This document shows, in pieces, positions 16,951-25,557 of a DNA stretch of 64,000 bases. Under the pieces are notes generated by a model. The model did not search any database, had not been told where the DNA came from, and worked only from the letters and a program-made list of their open reading frames with translations. The stretch's first letter is position 1, and each line of letters begins with the position of its first letter. This DNA comes from Actinokineospora spheciospongiae (GTDB taxonomy: Bacteria; Actinomycetota; Actinomycetes; Mycobacteriales; Pseudonocardiaceae): contig NZ_AYXG01000139.1 in the NCBI RefSeq assembly GCF_000564855.1, positions 78,966-142,965 of the forward strand. The letters are read 5' to 3'. Both the position numbers and the translations under genes were made by a program.

Positions 16951-17895
16951 GTGAGCCGGTTCCCGACAGCACAGGGGCCCACCACCGACCCCGACCCCGA
17001 CCCCGCGTCTCGCGCGGAGAGCTTCGGCGAGGTGCTGCGGGCCGCGATCCAGCGGCGCGACCTGACCCTGCAGCGAATCCGCTGCAGGCTGGCCGACCGC
17101 GGCGTGGACGTCGGCCTGGCCACGCTGAGCTACTGGCAGCAGGGCCGCAGCAGGCCGGAGCGGGCCAAGTCGCTGCGCGCGCTGCGCGAACTCGAGGCCA
17201 TCCTCAACCTGCCCCGCGACACCCTGTTCGACCTGCTGGAACCACCCCGGCCCCGGGGCCGGGGGGCCACCACCGCGGGGGTCACCGGGAGCCACCTCTA
17301 CGGCGTGGACTCACCCTTCCAGCGGGTGCTGGGGGATTCGTTCGAGCACTTCAACGACGGGGTGGCCCCGTTGAGCGTGTCCGAGCTGTGCACCGTCGAC
17401 GCCGACCGCTCGCTGCGCCGGATCGCGGTCACCCAGGTGCTGCGCGCGGTGGCCGAGGGCCAGGACCGCTTCCTCGTCGCCCACGGCGTGGACGACGGCG
17501 AGGTCATGCCCTCCGACATCCGGGTGCGGGCGGGGCGACTCGGCGAGGTGGCCGCCGACCACGAGAACGGGTACCTGGCCGCCGAGATCCACTTCGGCCG
17601 CACGCTGGCCAGGAACGAGACCGCGATCATCGAGTACGAAACCGTGCTCGGCCCGAGCCCGGCCCCCTCCCGCCTGCACGAGCGCCGCTTCCGCGTGCCC
17701 GCGCACGACTTCCTCCTGCGCGTGCGGTTCGCGGGCTCGGCGTTGCCCGCGCGCTGCCACAGCTACCACCGCGACACCGTCCCCTCCGCCCCGAGGCAGC
17801 GACGGCGACTCACCGCCGACGCCTCGGACACCGTGCACACCTTCCTGCCCAGGTGCGCCCCCGGGGTCTACGGCATCTCCTGGCTGTGGTCCTGA
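16951..17895 (+). CDS. helix-turn-helix protein of unknown role
   Basis: A 314-residue cytosolic protein. Residues 20-85 form an XRE-like HTH region (FGEVLRAAIQRRDLTLQRI through LATLSYWQQGRSRPERAKS). The remaining 200 residues have no recognised domain; they are rich in beta-prone segments and may bind a ligand. The GTG at 16951 is chosen because upstream starts would fall in the terminator hairpin. It is a single gene followed by its own terminator. It is probably a transcriptional regulator; no partner is suggested by the neighbours. Confidence 0.65.
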   Translation: MSRFPTAQGPTTDPDPDPASRAESFGEVLRAAIQRRDLTLQRIRCRLADRGVDVGLATLSYWQQGRSRPERAKSLRALRELEAILNLPRDTLFDLLEPPRPRGRGATTAGVTGSHLYGVDSPFQRVLGDSFEHFNDGVAPLSVSELCTVDADRSLRRIAVTQVLRAVAEGQDRFLVAHGVDDGEVMPSDIRVRAGRLGEVAADHENGYLAAEIHFGRTLARNETAIIEYETVLGPSPAPSRLHERRFRVPAHDFLLRVRFAGSALPARCHSYHRDTVPSAPRQRRRLTADASDTVHTFLPRCAPGVYGISWLWS

Positions 17896-17995
17896 CCCCG
17901 CCGACCGGGCGCCCCACCACCGATTCCCGGCCGCTCGACCCGCGGGCTCGTCCGGAACCGTGACCGCCGTCGTCACCTCCGACCCCCTGCAAAGG

Positions 17996-18029
17996 CCGTG
18001 CCCCCGCCTGCGAGCAGGCGGGGGCACGG
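17996..18029. terminator. bidirectional terminator
   Basis: A perfect 14-bp stem (CCGTGCCCCCGCCT and its complement) with a GCGAGC loop lies between the convergent HTH and lipase genes and can serve both. Confidence 0.85.
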
Positions 18030-18048
18030 AGACCGATCAGGGAGTGCG

Positions 18049-19296
18049 TCAGCAGTTGTTCTTCGGGGCCTTGCCCGCGAACCGGTCGGTCAGGAACTTC
18101 TCCACGTCACCCGCGGTGAAGGCCATGGTGGTGACGTGCTCGCCGAGGAACGCGCCCCACTGGACCTTGGCGCCCGCCCGGCAGTAGTCCTTGCGCAGGG
18201 TCTCGGCCTGCTTGAGCGGGATGATCTCGTCGACGAGGCCGTGGTAGAGGAAGACCGGGGCGTTGGGCTTGACCTTGCCGAGCCGGTTCTCGGCGAGCTT
18301 GGCCTGCCACTCCGGGACGTTCAGCGGGTTGGTGGTGGTGTAGTCGGAGATCTTCTGGAACGCGTAGCCGAACACGGCGTCGACGCACACGCCCTGCTTG
18401 GTCGCGTAGAGCTCCTTGCCCTTGTCGTTGAGGTAGGACGGCAGGTCCAGCTCCGGGTAGGCGGAGTTGAGGCCGAGCGAGGCCAGCAGCAGGAAGCCGA
18501 AGCCGAGGCTGCCGTCGAGGGACTTGGCGACCTCGTTGAGGTCGGCCGGGGTGCCACCGGCGGCGATGCCCACGACGTTGAGGTCGGGGGCGTAGGACGG
18601 GGCGAGTTCACCGGCCCAGGCCGCGCCGCCACCACCCTGGGAGTAGCCCGCGAAGGCGATCGGGCCGCCGGCGGTCAGACCGGTCGCCGACAGGCGGGTC
18701 GCGGCGCGGGCGGCGTCGATGACCGAGCGGCCCTCGGACTGGCCGACCACGTAGGTGTGCGTGCCCGGGGTGCCCAGGCCCTCGTAGTCGGTCGTGGCGA
18801 TCGCGTAGCCCTTCTGCAGCAGCGGGTCCGTGAAGGGGGCCTCGTAGTCGAGGTACTTCGACGGCGCGCAGCTGTCGCCGATGCCGCGCGTGCCCGGGGC
18901 GGTGGAGACGATCGGGCGCGGGCCCGAGCCGGTCCACGCCGCCTGGGGCACGAACACCCGGCCGGAGACCGCGATCGGCTGGCCGGTGGCCGACTCCGAG
19001 CGGTACAGGACCAGGTAGGCCTTGGCGCCCGCCTTCCCGGGGATCTCGCGCCACCAGATCACGTCGCCGTTGTTGCCCGGCGGCAGCGGGTTCGGCGGGG
19101 TGTAGAACGCGTCGCCGATGGGGCCCTGCGGGGCCTCGGCGGCCTTGGTGACCGGCGCGGCGGACACGGTGGTGAAGACGCCGACGGTCGCGGGGACGGC
19201 GAGCGCGGTGACGACCGCGGCGACCACGGGCCACCGCCGCGCCCCGCCTTCGGACCTGCGGAAGAATCGGGACACTGGCCTCACGGGACTCCTCAT
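18049..19296 (-). CDS. secretory lipase (LIP family)
   Basis: A 415-residue secreted alpha/beta hydrolase of the secretory lipase family. After an Arg-rich N-terminus there is one hydrophobic signal helix (about residues 22-45). The nucleophile Ser lies in GYSQGGG, and the His may lie in LGEHVTTM near the C-terminus. The Asp is probably in YHGLVDEIIPL. Four cysteines suggest disulfides. The ATG at 19296 has AGAGGT six bases upstream, which makes a longer start unlikely. A TetR-type palindrome lies about 20 bases before the start, so expression is probably repressed until a ligand appears. Confidence 0.88.
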   Translation of the reverse strand: MRSPVRPVSRFFRRSEGGARRWPVVAAVVTALAVPATVGVFTTVSAAPVTKAAEAPQGPIGDAFYTPPNPLPPGNNGDVIWWREIPGKAGAKAYLVLYRSESATGQPIAVSGRVFVPQAAWTGSGPRPIVSTAPGTRGIGDSCAPSKYLDYEAPFTDPLLQKGYAIATTDYEGLGTPGTHTYVVGQSEGRSVIDAARAATRLSATGLTAGGPIAFAGYSQGGGGAAWAGELAPSYAPDLNVVGIAAGGTPADLNEVAKSLDGSLGFGFLLLASLGLNSAYPELDLPSYLNDKGKELYATKQGVCVDAVFGYAFQKISDYTTTNPLNVPEWQAKLAENRLGKVKPNAPVFLYHGLVDEIIPLKQAETLRKDYCRAGAKVQWGAFLGEHVTTMAFTAGDVEKFLTDRFAGKAPKNNC

Positions 19297-19315
19297 TGAG
19301 ATACCTCTGACCTGG

Positions 19316-19332
19316 CGGAACGTATCGTTCCG
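19316..19332 (-). promoter_or_regulatory. palindromic operator at the lipase promoter
   Basis: CGGAACGTATCGTTCCG is a perfect 7-3-7 inverted repeat. On the minus strand it includes a possible -10 TACGTT, with TTGTA about 16 bases upstream. The form is typical of TetR-family operators; no TetR gene is in the window. The rest of the gap up to 19624 shows no gene. Confidence 0.55.
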
Positions 19333-19624
19333 AATGAATCTACAAGCGCGACCGACAATCGAACAACCCCGCTGAAACATCGAATATCTATCCAATGGGC
19401 GCAATTCCACGGACAGGAATCAGCGCTTGCGCTTAAACAGCACCCCGCCGCTCCGCAAGTGGGACGGGGCTGCGCCGGTGGTCTCGGCAAGGGGGCCTTC
19501 GCGGCCGTGGCCCGCTCGGCGGTCCCGTCCCGGTCGCCGTTACGCGCCATCCCCGTAACGGGCGCCTCCCGGAAGTCGATCCCCCCTCGACGGGTGGTGC
19601 GCCCGATCGGATCGGAGTGGGCAC

Positions 19625-20860
19625 GTGCAGATTTCACGGGTGAGCTGGAAGTCCGCCGTCGGGGACGCCAAGTCCCCCCGGTTCCTGGAGATCCTGTCCA
19701 CCGGGTTCCAGGAGTACGACGAGCGGACGAAGCAGTACGTCCCGCAGTACAAGGGGTGGACCAGCGAACTGAGCCTCCCCGAGCTGCTCGAGGTGTGGGA
19801 CATGCTCAAGGACGTCGAGACCTTCCACTTCGCCCCCGAGCGGAAGGCGGAGCTGCGCAAGGAGGTCGAGGACCGGCAGGACCCGGTCAAGGTCGCCGAG
19901 CGGGAGCGGGTGGCGCGGGAGCGCGCCGACGCGCAGCGGGCCGTCGGGCAGCGGCTGCTGCAGCAGGGCCTGGTCGCCCTGGGCGGGGCCGGGACCACCT
20001 GGAAGGCGCGCAAGGCGCAGATCGAGAAGTGGTGGGCCGACCTGAAGGCCGCCGAGGCCAGGGAGACCTGGGCCGGTGCCTACGCCGCCAACCGCATGTC
20101 CGCCAGGCAGATCGGCGCGGACGGGCGCGGCGGCGAGTTCTCCATCGTCAACAGGGCCGCCCGCCGCGACCCCACCAAGCAGGTGAACATCACCCTCGAC
20201 CGGTCGGCGAAGGGCGTGCTGGCGCGGATGGACCCGGCGAACTTCAACGACCCGGGGACCGGCGCGAACCACAAGGACGCGCTGGGCCTGCACGACCTCA
20301 GCGCCTCCCTGCTGGACGGGTCCAAGCCCACCGTCTTCGACCAGCTCAAGGGCTACGCCGACGCGGTCGTGGTGTTCATGCCGGTGCCCAGCGAGACCGA
20401 CGCGCAGGTCTTCAACGCCATCTCCTCCCTGGCGGAGCCGGACGCGCCGGTGCTGCGCGGCTACCGCAACGCCCTCACCCGCGTCCGCCTGGCGCAGGGC
20501 AGCGACATGCACACGATCCTCGTCGACGACGGCGAGGGCCCGCCCGCCCCGGTGCGCGTCCGCTACGGGGTCACCGGCCGGGTCCAGCGGGCCAAGGGTG
20601 CCGCGGAGACCATCGCCGACGAGGTCGACATCGATGTCCGCCGCACCAACGCGTTGCAGCACAACGTGATCCTCGGCGCGGGCGCGACGCAGACGGTCAA
20701 CGAGATCGTGGTGGCCTACCGCAGGCACGCGTCGCCGGTGTTCCCCTGCTTCACCAGGTGGGACGAGGCCACCAAGCGCTTCAACGTCATCGAGGACGGC
20801 GACCCGACCAAGCCCACCGGCGCCTACATCACCAACGCGGGCGTCTGGCACGACGCCTGA
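19625..20860 (+). CDS. hypothetical protein, 411 aa
   Basis: I do not recognise the family. The product is cytosolic, without signal peptide or membrane helices. Residues 60-150 are rich in charged helices (KAELRKEVEDRQDPVKVAERERVARERAD) that could form a coiled coil, followed by a compact domain of alternating strands and helices up to the C-terminus. GC and codon use match a genuine gene. The GTG start has GGAG seven bases upstream. It is alone, with a 328-base upstream gap and a terminator after it. The protein has few cysteines and no obvious catalytic motif. Confidence 0.7.
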   Translation: MQISRVSWKSAVGDAKSPRFLEILSTGFQEYDERTKQYVPQYKGWTSELSLPELLEVWDMLKDVETFHFAPERKAELRKEVEDRQDPVKVAERERVARERADAQRAVGQRLLQQGLVALGGAGTTWKARKAQIEKWWADLKAAEARETWAGAYAANRMSARQIGADGRGGEFSIVNRAARRDPTKQVNITLDRSAKGVLARMDPANFNDPGTGANHKDALGLHDLSASLLDGSKPTVFDQLKGYADAVVVFMPVPSETDAQVFNAISSLAEPDAPVLRGYRNALTRVRLAQGSDMHTILVDDGEGPPAPVRVRYGVTGRVQRAKGAAETIADEVDIDVRRTNALQHNVILGAGATQTVNEIVVAYRRHASPVFPCFTRWDEATKRFNVIEDGDPTKPTGAYITNAGVWHDA

Positions 20861-20867
20861 CCCGGCC

Positions 20868-20896
20868 GCGGGCCCACGTCGACGGCGTGGGCCCGC
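20868..20896. terminator. bidirectional terminator
   Basis: A perfect 11-bp stem (GCGGGCCCACG and its complement) with a 7-base loop fills the gap between the convergent genes ending at 20860 and 20897. Confidence 0.8.
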
Positions 20897-21283
20897 TCAG
20901 CGGCGGTCGAGCGCGGCGGCGACGGCGTCCAGCACGGACGACCAGTGCGCGCGCTGCCGCTCGCGCTCGTCACCGTCGGCCATCCGCTCCTGGTGGAAGC
21001 GCAGCATCGTCCGACCGGACCCGCTCGCGCGCACGGCCACCTGGATGGTGGTCGTGCCGTGGGTGACGCGGATGCGGTCCCGCTCGCGGTAGCCGCGCAC
21101 CTCGCCCTCCACCCCGCCTGCGGTGCGGAACGGCGCTCCCGGCTCGGGGTCGGGGTCCGCGCCCAGCCACAGCGCCAGCCCCTCCGGTCCGCTCAGGAAG
21201 TCCCAGACGACGGGCAGCGGGTGCGCCACGGTGCGCGACACCCCGATCTGCCAGCCCGCGTCCCTGGTGAGTCCGGTGGGCAC
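20897..21283 (-). CDS. SRPBCC (AHSA1-like) domain protein
   Basis: A 128-residue START/Bet v1-like protein. The N-terminal pattern ISRTVAHPLPVVWDFLSGPEGLALWLG fits the AHSA1 family, which often binds small hydrophobic ligands. It lies four bases after the CGNR regulator and is probably cotranscribed with it. The GTG start has GGGGGA upstream. Its function is unknown; family members in such pairs are often ligand-binding partners of regulators. Confidence 0.8.
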   Translation of the reverse strand: MPTGLTRDAGWQIGVSRTVAHPLPVVWDFLSGPEGLALWLGADPDPEPGAPFRTAGGVEGEVRGYRERDRIRVTHGTTTIQVAVRASGSGRTMLRFHQERMADGDERERQRAHWSSVLDAVAAALDRR

Positions 21284-21287
21284 GTGC

Positions 21288-21869
21288 TCATCCCCCTTCG
21301 GTCCGGCGGGCCCGGGCGGCCCGCACCTTGTGCCGGTTGCCGCAGTGCTCCATCGAGCACCACCGCCTGCTCCCCGGCCGGGACGTGTCGACGTAGACCA
21401 GTCGGCAGTCCGCGGCGGAGCACGTCCTGACCCGGTGCGCGAACGCCCCGGTCAGCAGCTCCACCGCGTCCCTGGCGACCGTGGCGAGCAACTGCTCGCC
21501 GTCGGGTTCGCCCGCCCACGCCTTCGCCCCGCCCGGCCCGATCACCGGCGCGAGCGCCGGTCGCCGCGCCGCCGCGTTCACGACCTCCAGGTCCGCCCCG
21601 TCCGGGGTGGGCGCGTGCACCACCCGCAACAACGCGTCCCGGAACCGGCGAGCAGCCGCGACGTGCTCGGCGGTGACCCGCAACCGCGGCGTCGGGGTCA
21701 GCCGGGAGCGCTCCGCCCAAGCAACCAGGTCGTCCGGCGCGTGCAGCACCTCGTACCGCCGGTACGGGCCGGGTCCGCCGGTCACCAGCAGCTCCAGGCA
21801 CAGCGCCCCGGGGTCGAACCGGTACTCCACGCCCGTGTGCGAGCGCAGCACCATCCCGGCCGAGGTCAT
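21288..21869 (-). CDS. CGNR zinc-finger regulator (ABATE domain)
   Basis: A 193-residue protein. The N-terminal ABATE-type domain (about 1-130) is followed by a C-terminal zinc finger CxxxxC...C...CGNR (RTCSAADC, then RWCSMEHCGNR). Family members are DNA-binding regulators in actinomycetes. The ATG at 21869 is chosen because a -10 TATAGT lies seven bases upstream, giving a leaderless transcript; a longer frame would start inside the promoter. The palindrome around the -10 suggests autoregulation. Confidence 0.85.
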   Translation of the reverse strand: MTSAGMVLRSHTGVEYRFDPGALCLELLVTGGPGPYRRYEVLHAPDDLVAWAERSRLTPTPRLRVTAEHVAAARRFRDALLRVVHAPTPDGADLEVVNAAARRPALAPVIGPGGAKAWAGEPDGEQLLATVARDAVELLTGAFAHRVRTCSAADCRLVYVDTSRPGSRRWCSMEHCGNRHKVRAARARRTEGG

Positions 21870-21890
21870 GTAACCACTATAACCGGTTAC
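21870..21890 (-). promoter_or_regulatory. leaderless promoter with inverted repeat for the CGNR gene
   Basis: On the minus strand GTAACC-GGTTATAGT-GGTTAC ends directly before the ATG. The -10 TATAGT lies between the repeat arms, so binding of a protein to the repeat would block the promoter. Confidence 0.6.
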
Positions 21891-21947
21891 ATCCGGCAGG
21901 GCCACGTCGCCAGGGGTCCGCCCACAATGGCTGGGCTCCCCGCCCGC

Positions 21948-23609
21948 TCAGCGGCCGACGGCGGCGCGGTCGAGGATGGCGGTCACGTCGGCGGCCGCGG
22001 GCAGGGTGCCGTAGGCGTTGCCCCAGTCGCCGCCGAGGCGGGTGGCGCAGAAGGCGTCGGCGACGGGGGCGGGCGCGTGGCGGACCAGCAGCGACGCTTG
22101 CAGCGCCAGGGCCATCAGCTCGACGACGCGGCGCGCCCTGGCCTGGATGCCGTCCACATCGGACAGTTCGCGGCCGAGGCGGGCCACGGTGTCGTCGAGG
22201 TGGCGGTCGGCGCCCCGGGTGGTGGCCAGTTCGGTGAACAGGGCCTGCGCCGTCCCGGACTCCTTGGCCAAGGCGCGCAGGACGTCGAGGGCGGCGACGT
22301 TGCCCGAGCCCTCCCAGATGGAGTTCAGCGGCGCCTCGCGGTAGAGCCGCGGCATGCCGGATTCCTCGACGTACCCGTTGCCGCCCAGGCACTCCAGCGC
22401 CTCGGCGGTGAAGCCGGGGGCGCGCTTGGTCACCCAGTACTTGCCGACCGCGACGCCGATGCGGCGGAAGGCGCGCTCGGCCTCGTCGCCGCGCGCGGCC
22501 CGGTCGGCCGCCCCCGCCAGGCGCATGGTCAGCGTGGTCGCGGCCTCGGACTCCAGGGCGAGGTCGGCGAGGACGTTGCGCATCAGCGGCTGGTCGAGGA
22601 GCCGGGTCCCGAAGGCGCCGCGGTGGGCCGCGTGGTGCGCGGCCTCGACCAGGGCCTTGCGCATCAGCGTCGACGAGCCCGCCACGCAGTCCAGCCGGGT
22701 GCAGTTGACCATCTCGATGATCGTCCGGACGCCGCGCCCCTCCGGCCCGACCAGCCAGGCCACGGTGCCGTCGAACTCCGGCTCGGACGAGGCGTTGGAG
22801 CGGTTGCCCAGCTTGTCCTTCAGGCGCTGGATGCGGAAGGTGTTGCGGGTGCCGTCGGGCAGGACCCTCGGGACGAGGAAGCAGGACAACCCGCCCGGGG
22901 CCTGGGCCAGCACGAGGAACACGTCGCACATCGGCGCGGAGGTGAACCACTTGTGCCCGCGCAGGGTGAACACGCCGTCCTCGCCGGTGGGGGTGGCGGT
23001 GGTGGAGTTGGCGCGCACGTCCGAGCCGCCCTGCTTCTCGGTCATGCCCATCCCGGCCAGCAGTCCGCGCTTGCCCTCGGGCGCGCGCAGGCCCGGGTCG
23101 TAGACGCGGCTGGTCAGCCCCGGCTCGTAGGCCGCGGCCAGCGCGGGGGAGTGACGCAGCGCGGGCACCGCCGCGTAGGTCATCGCCGCCGGGCAGCCGT
23201 GGCCCGCCTCCGTGTGGCCCCACACCTGCAGGGCGGCGTACCTGGCCACGTGCGCGCCCGGCCGCTCGTCGGCCCACGCCGAGCCGAAGGTGCCCTCGGC
23301 GACCCCGACCCGCATCAGGCTGTGCCAGGCGGGGTGGAAGTCGACCTCGTCGACGCGGTGGCCGTAGCGGTCGTGGGTGCGCAGCACGGGCTCGTTGACG
23401 TCGGCCTGCTCCGCCCACTCCTGGGCCTCCGGCGACCCGGCGTGCGCGCCCAGCCCGCGCAGGTCCTCCTCCGCCCAGCCCGCGCCCTCCCGCCGCAGTC
23501 CTTCGAGCAGCGCGGGGTTGTCGGAGGCGTCGTAGGGCGACAGCGGCGGCGGCTGGTTCTCCACCGCGTGCGTCGCGTGCTGGGTCGGCGTGGGCAGCGT
23601 GGAGGTCAT
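21948..23609 (-). CDS. aidB: AidB-like acyl-CoA dehydrogenase family protein
   Basis: A 553-residue flavoprotein of the AidB branch of acyl-CoA dehydrogenases. The FAD-binding motif GMTEKQGGSDVRANST and the C-terminal PRLYREAPLNSIWEGSGNV are diagnostic. In E. coli AidB binds DNA and is induced in the adaptive response to alkylation. The length equals that of E. coli AidB. It is divergent from a PaaX-type regulator, with mirror-image promoter motifs in between, so both genes are probably controlled by that regulator. The ATG at 23609 follows a -10 TAATGT by six bases (leaderless). Confidence 0.9.
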   Translation of the reverse strand: MTSTLPTPTQHATHAVENQPPPLSPYDASDNPALLEGLRREGAGWAEEDLRGLGAHAGSPEAQEWAEQADVNEPVLRTHDRYGHRVDEVDFHPAWHSLMRVGVAEGTFGSAWADERPGAHVARYAALQVWGHTEAGHGCPAAMTYAAVPALRHSPALAAAYEPGLTSRVYDPGLRAPEGKRGLLAGMGMTEKQGGSDVRANSTTATPTGEDGVFTLRGHKWFTSAPMCDVFLVLAQAPGGLSCFLVPRVLPDGTRNTFRIQRLKDKLGNRSNASSEPEFDGTVAWLVGPEGRGVRTIIEMVNCTRLDCVAGSSTLMRKALVEAAHHAAHRGAFGTRLLDQPLMRNVLADLALESEAATTLTMRLAGAADRAARGDEAERAFRRIGVAVGKYWVTKRAPGFTAEALECLGGNGYVEESGMPRLYREAPLNSIWEGSGNVAALDVLRALAKESGTAQALFTELATTRGADRHLDDTVARLGRELSDVDGIQARARRVVELMALALQASLLVRHAPAPVADAFCATRLGGDWGNAYGTLPAAADVTAILDRAAVGR

Positions 23610-23614
23610 GACCC

Positions 23615-23656
23615 GACATTACGTCCCCGTTGCGACCGTGCCAAGGGTGTAATGTC
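23615..23656. promoter_or_regulatory. mirror-image divergent promoters of aidB and paaX-like gene
   Basis: GACATTAC (23615-23622) and GTAATGTC (23649-23656) form a perfect inverted repeat 26 bases apart. Each contains a -10 TAATGT reading outwards to aidB (6 bases to ATG) and to the PaaX-like gene (8 bases to ATG), so both mRNAs should be leaderless. A dimer bound to both arms could control both. Confidence 0.6.
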
Positions 23657-23663
23657 ATCGGCG

Positions 23664-24386
23664 ATGCGACCCGAGACCGACCTGCGCCCGCTGACCGCCC
23701 GCTCGGTCGTGCTCAGCCTGCTCCTCGGCGCCGACCCACCCGAACTGCCCGGCCGCGACCTCGTCCGCCTGGCCGGACTCCTCGGCGTCGGCGAGTCGGC
23801 CCTGCGCGTGGCCCTGACCCGCATGGTCGGCGCGGGCGACCTCGTCCGCGCCGACGGCGTCCACCGGCTCTCCGACCGCCTCGTCGAGCGGCAGCGCAGG
23901 CAGAACGCCGCCCTGAACCCCGAGACGGCGACCTGGGACGGCGACTGGCACTGCGTCGTCGTCACCGCCACCGGCCGCAGCCCCGCCGACCGCGCCGCCC
24001 TGCGCACCGCCCTCACCGACCGCCGCCTGGCCGAGCTGCGCGAGGGCGTCTGGCTGCGCCCGGCCAACCTGCCCCTGGACACCCCCGCCCCGCCCGGCCT
24101 GGTCCAGGCGTTCCGAGCCCGCCCCGAGGCGGACCCGGCAGCCCTGGCCTCGACCCTGTGGGACCTCACCACGTGGTCGGCCACCGCGACCGCCCTGCAC
24201 GACCTGCACCGCCGGGCGGCGACCCCGGCTGAGCGCTTCACCGCGGCCGCCGCGATCGTCCGCCACCTCGCCGCCGACCCGGTCCTCCCGCCGCCGCTGC
24301 TCCCCGGGCCCTGGCCCGCCGCGGACCTGCGCGCCGCCTACCGCGACTACCGCGCGGAGCTGACAGCCCTGCGGTCCGCTCTCTGA
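23664..24386 (+). CDS. PaaX-family transcriptional regulator
   Basis: A 240-residue protein with an N-terminal winged helix (SVVLSLLLGADPPELPGRDLVRLAGLLGVGESALRVALTRMV; positions 14-55) and the PaaX C-terminal domain (DLTTWSATATALHDLHRRA). PaaX represses phenylacetate degradation in E. coli by binding phenylacetyl-CoA. Here no paa genes are near, and the partner is aidB. The ATG at 23664 is preferred because the upstream ATG at 23652 lies inside the -10 element. It may respond to an acyl-CoA. Confidence 0.82.
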   Translation: MRPETDLRPLTARSVVLSLLLGADPPELPGRDLVRLAGLLGVGESALRVALTRMVGAGDLVRADGVHRLSDRLVERQRRQNAALNPETATWDGDWHCVVVTATGRSPADRAALRTALTDRRLAELREGVWLRPANLPLDTPAPPGLVQAFRARPEADPAALASTLWDLTTWSATATALHDLHRRAATPAERFTAAAAIVRHLAADPVLPPPLLPGPWPAADLRAAYRDYRAELTALRSAL

Positions 24387-24499
24387 AGCCGCGCCCGGCT
24401 CCGCACCCGCTGGGAACGCCGTGGCGACACCCACGGGGCTCGCCACCCGCGTCATCACCCGGCGCCACGTCCCACGACTCCGCGGCACCCCCCGCTGAT

Positions 24500-25393
24500 C
24501 TAGAGCACGGACAGCGCCTCGACGACCCGCTCCCACCGACCCCGGTCGTCGCGGACCGCCCGGTTCATCTCGACGTGCAGGAAGACGGTGCCGTTCTCGG
24601 CCGCCGCCCGGCCCTGCGCGTTGCGCCCGCCCTCCAGGTTCCCGCACCGGTCCGCCCACGCCAGGCAGACCCGCGACCCGCCGAGCGCGTCGGCGACCTC
24701 CCTGGCCTCCTCGGTGACCTCCCCGGCTCCGGTCGACAGCACGACGTCGGTCCCGGGGAGGCTGGCGTTGTCGAACCCGTGCACCTGCACCTGCGGCAGC
24801 CCGAGCCCGGTGACCAGGGCGTGGAACATCGAGTCCACCCGGTGGGCGACGTCCCCGGCGCCGTTCGCCGCGCGCCGGTGCGTGCCCGCCACGGCCAGCA
24901 CCGCGCCCGGCCGGGCGCGGAACAGCGCCAGGCCGACCTCCTCGGTGTCGAGGTCGGAGTTCGGGTGCGGCACCTCGACGACGACCCGCGGGGGCGTGTC
25001 GAGGTCGATGACGTAGAGCCCCCACGCCCGCTCGCCCGAGGACTCCTGCACCGCCATCCCGTACCGGCGGCCGGTCTCCGCGTCGGTGCCGACCCGGTAG
25101 TCGAAACCGAACGGCGCGAACGCCGACCTCGCCGCGCCGGTGTCCCCGGCGGTGGCCAGGCCGAGCGCGCCCGCCACCCCGGACCGCTCCCCGGGGTCCG
25201 GCGGGCGGTACGCGGCGTCCGGCTCGCGGGTGCGGGCGAAGTCACGGACCGTGGCCGCGAGGTCCGATGATCCCCCCGGCTCCGGGGCGCACGCGGCGGT
25301 GCAGGCGAGGACACCGACCGCCAGCCCGACCAGTGCCCGCCTCGCGGCGGGGAGTGCGTTCACCAAGCCTCGCAAAGGTTTTGCTCCATTCAC
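24500..25393 (-). CDS. lipoprotein, possible metal-dependent hydrolase
   Basis: A 297-residue protein with a signal peptide and a lipobox-like region (GVLACTAAC, Cys near 31 or 35), so it is probably an outer-face lipoprotein. The mature part has spaced motifs suggestive of a zinc hydrolase: VPHPNSDLDTEEVG, AGTHRRA, QVHGF and FLHVEM. This order resembles N-formylglutamate amidohydrolase or poly-gamma-glutamate hydrolase folds, but no family can be assigned with confidence. It is divergent from the poly-gamma-glutamate-type operon, which makes hydrolysis of that polymer an attractive guess. The GTG start at 25393 is used. Confidence 0.6.
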   Translation of the reverse strand: MNGAKPLRGLVNALPAARRALVGLAVGVLACTAACAPEPGGSSDLAATVRDFARTREPDAAYRPPDPGERSGVAGALGLATAGDTGAARSAFAPFGFDYRVGTDAETGRRYGMAVQESSGERAWGLYVIDLDTPPRVVVEVPHPNSDLDTEEVGLALFRARPGAVLAVAGTHRRAANGAGDVAHRVDSMFHALVTGLGLPQVQVHGFDNASLPGTDVVLSTGAGEVTEEAREVADALGGSRVCLAWADRCGNLEGGRNAQGRAAAENGTVFLHVEMNRAVRDDRGRWERVVEALSVL

Positions 25394-25557
25394 CGTGGGT
25401 AATCATCTGTGAGAGAGCTGAGTCACAGCGCGTCTATTCGTGTAACAAATCCCGTAGCTTTGACGCTTCCTATCACGCAGCGGATGACTGTTCATCCACT
25501 TGGGTGATGTCGCTGGGGGACGCGCCGAGGTCAAGGGCGCCGAGGAGAACACCTGCG

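Noticed and set aside
25394..25557. AT-rich leader before the HAMP gene as a possible riboswitch
   Set aside because: No conserved aptamer core (for example of c-di-AMP type) could be recognised; it was left as a promoter region.
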